Source of the DNA: JANXQG01 sp964615095
GTDB lineage: Bacteria > Planctomycetota > Planctomycetia > Pirellulales > Thermoguttaceae
Assembly: GCA_964615095.1 (NCBI GenBank)
Contig: CAZTPX010000024.1
Span: forward strand, 24,901-88,900
Direction: 5' to 3'
Length of the DNA stretch: 64,000 nt
Shown: piece by piece, positions 43,701 through 51,311 of the stretch
Layout of the letters: the number at the start of each line of letters is the position of its first letter
Numbering within the stretch: the first letter of the stretch is position 1
The notes under the pieces: generated by a model
Told to the model about the DNA's origin: nothing
The model's database searches: none
What the model saw: the letters and a program-made list of their open reading frames with translations, nothing else
Position numbers and translations under genes: made by a program

Positions 43701-44575
43701 CCTTTATCGTCGAGCAAGGCGATGCCGGTGCCGGGTGTCGCCTCGTCGACTTGCACCACAACTTCAAAAAGGCCCGGTTTGCCGGCGGCTACGCTGGCTA
43801 CCGCCATTTCCGAGCTGTTCTCCACCGCGAGCTCGACGTTGCCATTGCTTCCCTTCTGCAAGCGGGCGCCCTTGGGCAAGGCCGCCTTCCAAGGTAGCGC
43901 GGCGGGCCGGGCGCCGTCAAGCACGACGTGGTGGGCAGTCGCGATTTCCTCCGGCACTGGCCCACTGCGGAACATCGCCAGGTCCCACAGCGTGGCGTCG
44001 TACGGCACTTGCACGTAGATGTCCTTCGCAGGGACTTCCAGGGGAACGGTAAGCAAGCGCACGTTGCCCTTTGTGACCACGACAGCCCCATCCTGGCAGC
44101 GGATCTGGAATGGTCCATTCAGCGCCGGCAAGCGTGCCCAGCGGTGATCGTCGGTCGCCACCAGCGCACCGAGACTCACGCGAATATCCTGCTTCGTGAG
44201 GGCCTCGCCCGGTTGTTGCGTAATGCGGTAGGCCGCACCCGCGGGACTGGCGAAGATGGCCACGCCATGTCCCTCGCCCCAGACGTAGAACCGCAGGTGG
44301 CTGTTATCGGCCACGGCCACGCGCACCGTATCTTCGGGCGTCCAATCGCGGACGCGATACAGCCCCTTAAGCCGCACTTTCTTGCGATCGCCGGGATAAA
44401 TGCGGCTGTCCTGCCCGATGCCTTCCAGCATCCGCTGGGCATCGGCCAGGGGGAGGAAGCTGCCGGCAGGGCGAAACTGGAAGCAGGCCTCCGCGAACGT
44501 CGGCGGCGGCCCGCTATCTTCCACCGTCGCGCCGCAGGAGGCGACCGCGACGAGCGCCTTGAACAAGATACTCAT
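40793..44575 (-). CDS. PQQ-type beta-propeller repeat protein, large, secreted
   Basis: 1260 aa from the ATG at 44575, which overlaps the stop of the DUF58 gene as ATGA. The N-terminus is a short hydrophobic stretch ('ILFKALVAVASCGATV'), possibly a lipoprotein-like or Sec signal. Residues about 560-800 are helical. The last ~400 residues are a propeller made of PQQ-like blades ('ARITAFDLTGGKIRWNVPLG', 'GVLCLDGRTGRKLWLSD', 'FVAINKTTGEVLWQREH', 'FLWIDAATGETLANSP'). The tryptophan-docking blade pattern is clear, but PQQ-dehydrogenase catalytic residues are not, so it is probably a scaffold or sensor protein. Such genes recur in planctomycete MoxR operons. Confidence 0.85.
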   Translation of the reverse strand: MSILFKALVAVASCGATVEDSGPPPTFAEACFQFRPAGSFLPLADAQRMLEGIGQDSRIYPGDRKKVRLKGLYRVRDWTPEDTVRVAVADNSHLRFYVWGEGHGVAIFASPAGAAYRITQQPGEALTKQDIRVSLGALVATDDHRWARLPALNGPFQIRCQDGAVVVTKGNVRLLTVPLEVPAKDIYVQVPYDATLWDLAMFRSGPVPEEIATAHHVVLDGARPAALPWKAALPKGARLQKGSNGNVELAVENSSEMAVASVAAGKPGLFEVVVQVDEATPGTGIALLDDKGEALDGIEFGREGQSLAFGFGSPKVQVWLSNFDPINHPIPLAGPRQWLRLVAAAGCCKCWISGDGLHWGRVIEAHEWSGSWKSLALFARATVAGNADSAARHVRLRYLQVRELDGLTAAVPAALLAKAAVAGVALNTEQGELLPAWTSRVVAMAPAASSLVAWRYACTLQALAAKVQIDAADGMLYRAVRDRMSELPTVRAKIDLLLDAALVWRCRQESVQRLLQLWERLGREVLNAGSRGDFAAYQQALMQASISEAPEHGGPISWELVRDSLMLFYATDRSADLTRLADTLVFWRSDQPYVGFWPTTDQLNRLLLWLNVSPEGLNGRRGRRGSKPHLTVSDTAHVTMPPLSRAATNLLSELQSALEIKQYADAAKVLVGCELPRDEGLVPAPGDGQLYVSFRVALRALLLEHPGLGEAITGQIGPADQLKIEQVLNRGEPAAVEALTVQYCGTAAAVLPCQWLGDRALAATDFSRALSWYDEGLRWTSPAQQPELAARKRLAAAMLGVAQGQPPTKPVSLGSVKVSPEKFEGWVREQLARRRGSGEAVFSADALPVVAATQPVLYQAASFGRLDDRNGRGIKGDELSYALRQPAQAVDWTWRQLTIVSGEDSLIAAQRARITAFDLTGGKIRWNVPLGNGWSLGPVRPLVCGQRIYVRASVAADRTGVLCLDGRTGRKLWLSDCRGNAAGDPLSCRGRLLVPTIGPAAGDFVAPLCLVELHPETGDVLSKRQILETAQRDRLSGECQASWADNRLVVLLAGSVICTDLQGRVSWLREETAVPPEQDPLFFQQPCQPAIESNGRLFVQQPGSCVIDCLDLETGHRYWRRGILGLERMADLPDDRLLVKTARGFVAINKTTGEVLWQREHLGMLSALARTSSGLILAARQANVADKPHLVFLWIDAATGETLANSPVAMEKNQQFFFGPIAARGDRTWCCFGYGANNDENPKRIIELQPGKSALPDEPL

Positions 44576-45480
44576 CGTCTTCGGTGCAGACGGCTGCGTT
44601 GGTTGAGATAATCGATGAGCACCTCGGCCATGTCGCGGCTCGTATCGACCAGCACGCGCTCGATGCGGTTCCGCTCGCAAATCTCCGCCAGGAGGCCGTT
44701 GAAGGTCTTCATCGCCTTGAGATAGTTGCGGCGAATGGCCTCGGGGTTGGCAAGCAATTCGTCGGGGATTTCCAGGCCGACGAACTTGGTCATACGGTCG
44801 AAGTCGAAGGCCAACTCGTCGTGGTGCATGACTTGGAAGAGCACGACCTCGTGCCGGCGATAACGCATCTGCTGCAAGACGGGCTCCAGGGCGGCCAGGT
44901 CGGTGAAGAAGTCGCTGAAGATCATCACGATCTCACGCCGCTTGGTGCGGCCGCAAAGCTCGCTCAGGCACTCGGCCATCTGCGTCTTGCTGACCGGCGA
45001 GAGCGTATCCAGCAACTCCGCCATGCGGATGACCTGGGCCACCGAGTTGCTGGGCGTCACCGTGCCCACGACCTTCTCATCGAAGGCGGCCAGCGAGGCC
45101 TTGTCTCCCTGGTGGACGATGGCGTGGCCCAAGGCGGCGACCATCTGCGCGGAGTAGGCCAGCTTCTGCTGCGGGCCGTCACCGTAGCGCATCGAGGCGC
45201 TGGCGTCGAGCATGAAATGGCAGACCAGGTTCGTTTCCATCTGGTACTGCTTGACGAACAGCATGTCGCGCGTGAAGTACAGCCGCCAATCGATGTGCCT
45301 GGGGTCGTCGCCCCAGACATACTCGCGGTGCCCAACAAACTCCACGGCGAAGCCGGACAGGGGCGACTTGTGCGACCCGGCCAGGTTGCCCAACACCAGG
45401 CCGCGTGGATCGATCCGCCGGCCGGCCAGGCGATTGAGCACGTCGGGATTGAGGTAGCGGGAAAGAACGGAACGCGCCAT
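44572..45480 (-). CDS. DUF58 protein of the MoxR/BatA system
   Basis: 302 aa. It contains the DUF58 hallmark 'YVWGDDPRHIDWRLYFTRD' and, after it, a VWA-like segment with a MIDAS-type 'LDASASMRYG' (D-x-S-x-S). Proteins of this family pair with MoxR ATPases and are thought to recruit or present substrates to them at the membrane. It starts 38 nt after the MoxR stop; its own stop overlaps the next start as ATGA. Confidence 0.93.
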   Translation of the reverse strand: MARSVLSRYLNPDVLNRLAGRRIDPRGLVLGNLAGSHKSPLSGFAVEFVGHREYVWGDDPRHIDWRLYFTRDMLFVKQYQMETNLVCHFMLDASASMRYGDGPQQKLAYSAQMVAALGHAIVHQGDKASLAAFDEKVVGTVTPSNSVAQVIRMAELLDTLSPVSKTQMAECLSELCGRTKRREIVMIFSDFFTDLAALEPVLQQMRYRRHEVVLFQVMHHDELAFDFDRMTKFVGLEIPDELLANPEAIRRNYLKAMKTFNGLLAEICERNRIERVLVDTSRDMAEVLIDYLNQRSRLHRRR

Positions 45481-45518
45481 AAGGGAAACCTGAAACCTGG
45501 TAACGGGTAAGGGAAAGG

Positions 45519-46556
45519 TCAGGCCGCCGGCCGTGCGTACTTGGCATCCGCGGACACGCTTTCCAGCAGGATGTCGATCAGGCGGTCGCTGTCGAGATTA
45601 CTGGCCTGGGCCGCGTAATTGGGGGCAATGCGATGCCGCAGGGCCGGCTTGACCAGCCATTGAATGTCGCCCACCGTGGCGTGATGCCGGCCGTGGAGGA
45701 TCGCCCGGGCCTTGGCGCACGTGATCAGCGTCAGCACACCGCGCGGCCCGGCGCCCCAGGAAACCCACTTGTTGACGAAATCGGCGGCTTCCGGCGTGCC
45801 CGGACGAGTGGCCCGGACCAAGGCCCAGGCATATCCCAAAACCTGGTCGCTCACGGGCACGCGGAGGACTAGTTTCTGGAGGCGGACGATGTCCTCGCCG
45901 CTGAGCGAAGGCGCGATCGTGCCCTGCTTTCCCGTGGTGACCCGCCGGGCAATGTCCCATTCCTCCGTCGCCTTGGGGTAACCAACTTTGATGTACAGGA
46001 GGAAACGGTCCAACTGGGCCTCGGGCAACGGATAGGTGCCTTCCTGCTCCAACGGGTTCTGCGTGGCCAGGACGAAGAACGGGTCGGGCAGCATGTGGAC
46101 CTGTCCGCCAGAACTGATCTGCCGCTCCTGCATTGCTTCGAGCATGGCAGCCTGGGTCTTGGGTGGCGTGCGGTTGATTTCGTCGGCCAGGATCATGTTG
46201 GCAAACAGCGGGCCGGGAAGGAACTGGTACTGCCGCCGCCGCGTCTCCGAATCTTCCTGGATGATCTGCGTGCCGGTAACATCGCTGGGCATCAAGTCGG
46301 GGGTGAACTGGATGCGCTTGAAGCCCAAGTGCGTGGCCTCAGCCAGCGAGCTGACCAGGAGTGTCTTGGCTAGGCCCGGCACGCCTTCCAACAGGGCGTG
46401 GCCGCGGGCAAAGATGGCGATCAGCACTTGTTCGATTACGTCGCTCTGGCCGACGATGACTTCCGCGAGTTCCTTGCGGATGCGGTCATAGGCCTCTTTG
46501 CAGTGTTGTACGGCAGCCAGATCGTCGGGCGATACTTGTGGATTTTCACTTGTCAT
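45519..46556 (-). CDS. MoxR-family AAA+ ATPase
   Basis: 345 aa from the ATG at 46556; the longer open frame to 47240 is antisense-type noise inside the coiled-coil gene. Motifs in order: 'VIVGQSDVIEQVLIA', Walker A-like 'LLEGVPGLAKTLL', 'RIQFTPDLMPSDVTGTQI', Walker B 'MILADEINRTPPKTQAAMLE' and sensor 1 'VLATQNPLEQEGTYPLPEAQ'. MoxR ATPases act as chaperones that insert cofactors or remodel complexes together with VWA proteins. The gene lies 25 nt downstream of the coiled-coil gene and directly upstream of the DUF58 gene. Confidence 0.96.
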   Translation of the reverse strand: MTSENPQVSPDDLAAVQHCKEAYDRIRKELAEVIVGQSDVIEQVLIAIFARGHALLEGVPGLAKTLLVSSLAEATHLGFKRIQFTPDLMPSDVTGTQIIQEDSETRRRQYQFLPGPLFANMILADEINRTPPKTQAAMLEAMQERQISSGGQVHMLPDPFFVLATQNPLEQEGTYPLPEAQLDRFLLYIKVGYPKATEEWDIARRVTTGKQGTIAPSLSGEDIVRLQKLVLRVPVSDQVLGYAWALVRATRPGTPEAADFVNKWVSWGAGPRGVLTLITCAKARAILHGRHHATVGDIQWLVKPALRHRIAPNYAAQASNLDSDRLIDILLESVSADAKYARPAA

Positions 46557-46581
46557 GGTGGGTCGGTGTTGGTAGGGTTTG

Positions 46582-49500
46582 CTATTTGTCGAGGTTTTCG
46601 AAATACTCTTGGGTCCGCCGTTCGTATCCGGGCGGAGGACGGCGTTGGGCATTACTGCGCATGGTATCGCGGGCCTCGGGGGGCAAGTTGGCGAACCACG
46701 GCTCCTTGCGGAGGTCCTGCCCCTCGGGGTCTTTACGGTCGGCGGAAGTGGGGCCTTGGGGTCCCATCTTCTTGGCCCCCTGCGAGGCGCGATGCGAACT
46801 GAGCGACATCTCGCCTTTGCTATTTTCGGCTTGGGCCGATTCGTGGCCCTCGTGTTGGCCTTCGTGTTCGCCTTGGGCCTCGGCCTGGGCCTGGGCCAAT
46901 TCGGAGGCGATCTGCTCCTGGCGGGCGGCCAACTCGGCTGAGGCCTGCGCCAAGTCCTGGCGGACTCCGTTCTGATCGGCCTGCTTCTCGCCGGGCGACT
47001 GCTCGGGATGGGCCGCGCCTTGCTCGGCCTCGTGCTGAGCGTCGCCCAAGTCGTGCGCGGCTTCGGCGTCCAAGGGCTTGGCCTCGTTAGCCAACTGGGC
47101 CGACTCCTTGGCCTCCTCGCCGAAATGCTTCGCTGCCTCGGCGGCCAGTTTCTGCATGGCCTCGGACAGTTCCTTCTTGGCCTCCTGCAGCGATTGCTTG
47201 GTCTCCTTGCGCTCTTCCGCGGCCTGTTGCGGCGCGGCATCCTTGCGGGCCTGCTCGGACTGCTCAGCGGCCTTGGACAAGGTCTCCGAGGCCTGCGGGG
47301 CGCCCTGCTGGGCCAGTTCCGCCGCCTCTTTGGCCGCCTCGGTCACTTGCGACTGCGGATCGCTCTTGTCGCCGCCCTCGTGCTTCTCGCCCGATTCGTG
47401 CTCGCCCTCGGGCTTCTCGCCCGCTTCGTGGCTGCCCTCGTGCTTCTCGCCGGCCTCATGGCTGCCCTCGGGCTTTTCGCCCTCGTGTTTCTCGCCCTCG
47501 TGTTTCTCAGCGGCTTGATGGTCGGCATCCTGCTTCTCGCTATTGGGCTTCTCGGCCTGGGCTTTTTCCGCGGCCTTGTCGGCTTCGGCCTGATGCTGCA
47601 AGGCCTCATCGACTTTCTTCTCGGCCTGGGCCAAGGCGTTGAGGCGGTCCGTGCTCGGATCCATCGCCTTGTTCAACTCGTTGTCGACCTTTTGCTTGAG
47701 ATCGGCAAGTTTGTCGCTTTCCTGCTGGCTGAGCTTGGCCAGTTCCTCGGCGGCCTTCTGCGCCTCCTTGCGAACTTCCTCCGCGGCCTTGGTCAGGTCT
47801 TGCGCCGCTTCTTCGGCATGCTTGCTGGTATCCTGTGCCGTGGCCTTAGCCTCCTCGGCAGCCTTGTCGGTCGGCGCCGCATCGGCCTTGGGAGTGTCCG
47901 CCTTGGCCTGCTCGCCGGACTTGTTCGCGTCGTCGGTCTTGGGAGCGTCCGCCTTGGGAGCGTCCGCCTTGGCCTGCTCGCCGGACTTGTTCGCGTCGTC
48001 GGTCTTGGGATGCTCTCCCGCCTGCTGCGCGTCGGGCGTCTTCTGGGAAGCGCCGGGCTTTTGCGCGGCATCCGCCTTGGCCTGCTCGGCCGACTTGTTG
48101 GCGTCGTCTTTCTTCGCGGCGTTGTCGGTCTTGGCGGCGTCGGCGGACTTCGGCTGCTCGGCCTTGTTGAGGTCCTTGGCCTCCGCGCTCATGTTTTCCA
48201 ACGCCTTCTGGATCTCCTCGTCGGCCTTGGGCACCGAACTTGCCACATCGCTGTCGGCACTCTTGGCCTCGGCGGTGGCCTCCTCGTTCTTCTTCTCCAT
48301 TTCGGCGGCCTGCTCGGGCTTCACGCCTTGCTTTTCGGCGGCCTGGTTGGCATCTTTGGCAATCTCGTGCTCGGTCTCGGCGGCCTTTTCCAGTTTCTCG
48401 GCGGCAGCCGCCAGGCGATCGATCTTGTTTTCCAGTTCCTGCCGCTTGGTGTCCTCGGCAGTCTGGGGTTGCTTGTCTTCGTTGGCCGACTGCGACTTTT
48501 CCGCTGCGTGCTCCGCCGCCTTGAGATCGGCAACCGCTTTTTCCTCGTGGGCCAGGGCTTCGGGCTGTTTTTGCTCCAGTAGATTGTTGGCGGCTTCCTC
48601 GGCCTCCTTCTTGGCCTGTTCCAGGGCGGCCTGCACCTCGGGCTTAGCCGAGGCGCTTAGCTCCTCGATCTTCTTGGCCAATTCGTCCTGCTTCGCCGCA
48701 AGTTTATCGGCGGCCTCGGGTTCCAAGGGCTTCTTCTCGGTCTCCTCGTGGATCTGCTCCTCCTTTTTCAGGGCCTCGGCAATCTTCTGCTCCAGGGAAT
48801 TTGCGTCCATGGTCTTCTGCAGGTGGCGGATCTTCTGCAAGAGGGCTTCCAAGGCGGCGATCACGTCCGTCTGGCTGCCCACAGCGGCAGTGAAGTCGCC
48901 GCTGCGGAGCCCTGTCTCGGCCTTGCCCAGCAGGGTGTCGACCTGCTCCTTCTCGATCAACTGCGCGGCCTCGGCGGCCTCGCGGCCCACCTCGCCGGAG
49001 AAGTGAACGGCCTGCCGCAGACTCAGCTTGAACTGGCCGAAGCTGGCAGTCACGTCGCGCTGGTCTTCCAGGACGGCCAGGTTCAACTCGCTGCGGCGGT
49101 CGGCACCCTCGCTGGGCACGGCCTCCGTGTCCTTGCGGACTTTCGTCTGGTGCTCGATGAGTTGCTGAATCTGGCGGGCCAGCTCGGCGATCTTCAGCCG
49201 CCGCAGCAGGATTTGCTGCTCGACCTGGATCCGCACGAGGATCTCGCGGCCCTTGGCACGGGCGCTTCGAAACGCCTTGAGACGCTGGGCGTCATCGTGC
49301 AGGTCGGCCTTCTCCAGGATCTCGACCACCTCTTTCATCTGCTTGTTGATCATGTCGTCGAGATGATTTCGCATCGACAAGATTTCGGCATACCAGGGAT
49401 GGGCCGTGAGGTTGTTGTCGCGAAACTGCTGAAGCTGCACGTCGAGCACTTCAGCCACAAGCTGGCGGGCGATGTCGCTGGCCTGCTGTTGAACCAGTTT

Positions 49501-49605
49501 TTGCTGTTGCAACCGCTGGGACGAGACGGTTTGCGCCTGCACGAGAGGCGAATGGAGTCCGACGACGAGCCCCAGGGCAATCCAAGCCACAGATAGAGTC
49601 TTCAT
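46582..49605 (-). CDS. Secreted giant coiled-coil protein, Ala/Glu/Lys-rich with a His-rich repeat
   Basis: 1007 aa with a Sec signal peptide ('VAWIALGLVVGLHSPLVQA'). Residues about 25-280 are an ordinary helical domain. From about 280 to 930 the sequence is almost continuous charged helix rich in A, E, K and Q, predicted long coiled coil. Around residues 500-580 a 'DDANKSGEQAKADAPKADAP' unit is repeated about twice; around 700-760 short 'EKHEG' and 'SHEAGEKPEG' units form a His/Glu-rich stretch that could bind metal. The C-terminus ('PPGYERRTQEYFENLDK') is conserved-looking. The start ATG overlaps the upstream stop as ATGA. It probably spans the periplasm as a structural partner of the MoxR/VWA proteins. 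Frames on the opposite strand are artefacts of codon bias. Confidence 0.85.
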   Translation of the reverse strand: MKTLSVAWIALGLVVGLHSPLVQAQTVSSQRLQQQKLVQQQASDIARQLVAEVLDVQLQQFRDNNLTAHPWYAEILSMRNHLDDMINKQMKEVVEILEKADLHDDAQRLKAFRSARAKGREILVRIQVEQQILLRRLKIAELARQIQQLIEHQTKVRKDTEAVPSEGADRRSELNLAVLEDQRDVTASFGQFKLSLRQAVHFSGEVGREAAEAAQLIEKEQVDTLLGKAETGLRSGDFTAAVGSQTDVIAALEALLQKIRHLQKTMDANSLEQKIAEALKKEEQIHEETEKKPLEPEAADKLAAKQDELAKKIEELSASAKPEVQAALEQAKKEAEEAANNLLEQKQPEALAHEEKAVADLKAAEHAAEKSQSANEDKQPQTAEDTKRQELENKIDRLAAAAEKLEKAAETEHEIAKDANQAAEKQGVKPEQAAEMEKKNEEATAEAKSADSDVASSVPKADEEIQKALENMSAEAKDLNKAEQPKSADAAKTDNAAKKDDANKSAEQAKADAAQKPGASQKTPDAQQAGEHPKTDDANKSGEQAKADAPKADAPKTDDANKSGEQAKADTPKADAAPTDKAAEEAKATAQDTSKHAEEAAQDLTKAAEEVRKEAQKAAEELAKLSQQESDKLADLKQKVDNELNKAMDPSTDRLNALAQAEKKVDEALQHQAEADKAAEKAQAEKPNSEKQDADHQAAEKHEGEKHEGEKPEGSHEAGEKHEGSHEAGEKPEGEHESGEKHEGGDKSDPQSQVTEAAKEAAELAQQGAPQASETLSKAAEQSEQARKDAAPQQAAEERKETKQSLQEAKKELSEAMQKLAAEAAKHFGEEAKESAQLANEAKPLDAEAAHDLGDAQHEAEQGAAHPEQSPGEKQADQNGVRQDLAQASAELAARQEQIASELAQAQAEAQGEHEGQHEGHESAQAENSKGEMSLSSHRASQGAKKMGPQGPTSADRKDPEGQDLRKEPWFANLPPEARDTMRSNAQRRPPPGYERRTQEYFENLDK

Positions 49606-51311
49606 TGCGTTTCTCCGAGTCCAGTGTGTTTTTTACGAATGTCTTCCAATACACCGGCCGATTTTTGATCGGCGTCATACATGCTTGCTTCGAACCCCCG
49701 CTGGTCCGTCACCTGAAAGACCAGCGGCGGGTCGGCGTCCACGGTCACGGCCTGCGCCGGTCCGCGATAGTCGCTCACGTGGAACGTCACCTTAAGTGTA
49801 TCGCCCGGCTTCAAGGAAAGCGAATCCAACTTGAGCCGATAATCTTCCTTATGGTTCCGCGGCGGCGATTCCGCCGGAAAACGCTGGACTTCCACCTCGC
49901 CCCCGCGCTTCTCGGACACGTTCGTAGTATCGCCGGAGGTCGCTTCCCACGTCACCCAGATACGGCCCAGAGCGTGATCGTCAGCGGCTTCGTAATGGAT
50001 CGTCGGCTTGGCGGTCGGCAGCACGATCGGCGTCACCGTGCTGGCCGTAATACCCGGCGGCTGATCGGGTTCGATTGTGACTAGGCCTTTGAGCGGTTCA
50101 TCCAGGACCTGACCTTCCACGTCGTGGACCTGAATCTCATAGGGGGTTTCCTCGGCCACGGATTTCAGGGGCGTGCCGGCAGCGGCCAGCGTCCAGATTT
50201 CCGCGCCGTTGGCCTGAGCGTCCTCGCGCTCCAAGGGGCAAGCGTGACCGGAGACCGTCGCCTCGGCCGACTTCAGGGGGCGATCGCTCTCCAATCGCAA
50301 TCGCACCTCGGATCCCGCCAAAACGGGGAATTGTCGCATGCCTCGGGGCAGTTTCTGAAGCTCGCTGGCCGATTGCCGCGCATAAGCGGGCGGCACAACT
50401 TCCGCACGGATTTCTACGACGGGTAGCGGGGTGACACTGAGCGAAAGCGGATCGGTCCAGGCATCGCCCAAGTATACTTGATAATGGGCTGGCTGGTTAA
50501 GGCCGGGATATTTGGCGTTATAGAGTGGTTGCTCACCGTCGCCGCGTTCCAAAGGCAGGCTTACCGCAGGGTTGTGGGTCTGGACAAGCTCAATCCGGCC
50601 GCTGGCCGGTGGCAAGCCTGAAACTCCAACTTCAAAGCGGATCGGCTGGCCGCACGCCACATGTACGGCCGTCGTGCCGGGCGAGGTGAGATCGACGCTC
50701 TTGCCGTTGACCGTGACGGAAACCACTTGCGTATCCGAAGGATAATGTTGCGAGCCGAAGGCCAGCCGCTGCAAGAAGACCCAGACTTGCTCGGTTGCAA
50801 GAACGCCCAGCACCGCCCATACCAATGCGGTAATCGCGAGTACAACCAAACGCCGCCGCAGCGGCTGATGCGGCATGGCCGCATCCACATTCAGCTTTTT
50901 CTGCCGCGTGGCAACCTTGTCGATGACCGCCGTTTCCAACTGAGTCGATCCCCAATAAGCGGCGGCGTCCGACTCGAACTGCAAGGCGGCCACCAGATCG
51001 CTGTCGATCCGCTCTTGCCGCTGAACCAGGAGGGCCATGTCGGTCATGTCTTCGCGTTTGCCCAGCCAGGGCCGGGCGAAGCGGACAAAGGCCCAAATCA
51101 CGCCGGCCACGGCCAAGGCCAGCAGCAACACCCGCTGCAAGAGATCCACGTTGCGCTGGAAATACCAGTCCAGCGCAAACACGCCCGCCAAGGCCCAAAG
51201 CATGGCGATCGCCACCGCGCTGGCGGCGGTGGCCCAACGAAAGCGCCGCCGGCGGCGGCAAAGCCGCGAGAGCCGGTTGCGCAGCGGTCGCAGATGCTCG
51301 GCTTGTTTCAT
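49602..51311 (-). CDS. DUF4175-like membrane protein with large extracytoplasmic part
   Basis: 569 aa from the ATG at 51311, which overlaps the stop of the VWA gene as ATGA. Hydrophobic segments lie at about 30-52, 58-78 and 156-176. The region after 190 is a beta-rich extracytoplasmic part with 'SVTVNGKSVDL', 'YEAADDHALGRIWVTWEAT' and 'LSLKPGDTLKVTFHVSDYRGP'. The last motif is the conserved 'low-gap' region of DUF4175-type proteins found in alphaproteobacteria and planctomycetes. The stop overlaps the next ATG again as ATGA. Probable role: membrane partner of the coiled-coil protein. Confidence 0.78.
   Translation of the reverse strand: MKQAEHLRPLRNRLSRLCRRRRRFRWATAASAVAIAMLWALAGVFALDWYFQRNVDLLQRVLLLALAVAGVIWAFVRFARPWLGKREDMTDMALLVQRQERIDSDLVAALQFESDAAAYWGSTQLETAVIDKVATRQKKLNVDAAMPHQPLRRRLVVLAITALVWAVLGVLATEQVWVFLQRLAFGSQHYPSDTQVVSVTVNGKSVDLTSPGTTAVHVACGQPIRFEVGVSGLPPASGRIELVQTHNPAVSLPLERGDGEQPLYNAKYPGLNQPAHYQVYLGDAWTDPLSLSVTPLPVVEIRAEVVPPAYARQSASELQKLPRGMRQFPVLAGSEVRLRLESDRPLKSAEATVSGHACPLEREDAQANGAEIWTLAAAGTPLKSVAEETPYEIQVHDVEGQVLDEPLKGLVTIEPDQPPGITASTVTPIVLPTAKPTIHYEAADDHALGRIWVTWEATSGDTTNVSEKRGGEVEVQRFPAESPPRNHKEDYRLKLDSLSLKPGDTLKVTFHVSDYRGPAQAVTVDADPPLVFQVTDQRGFEASMYDADQKSAGVLEDIRKKHTGLGETQ

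Noticed and set aside
46557..47240. Upstream extension of the MoxR frame
   Set aside because: Pro/Arg-rich off-frame reading of the coiled-coil gene; MoxR homology begins at the ATG at 46556.
47008..49006. Two long plus-strand frames (524 and 455 codons)
   Set aside because: Antisense to the coiled-coil gene. Leu/Gly- and Ala/Ser-rich products are typical shadows of an Ala/Glu/Lys-rich gene.
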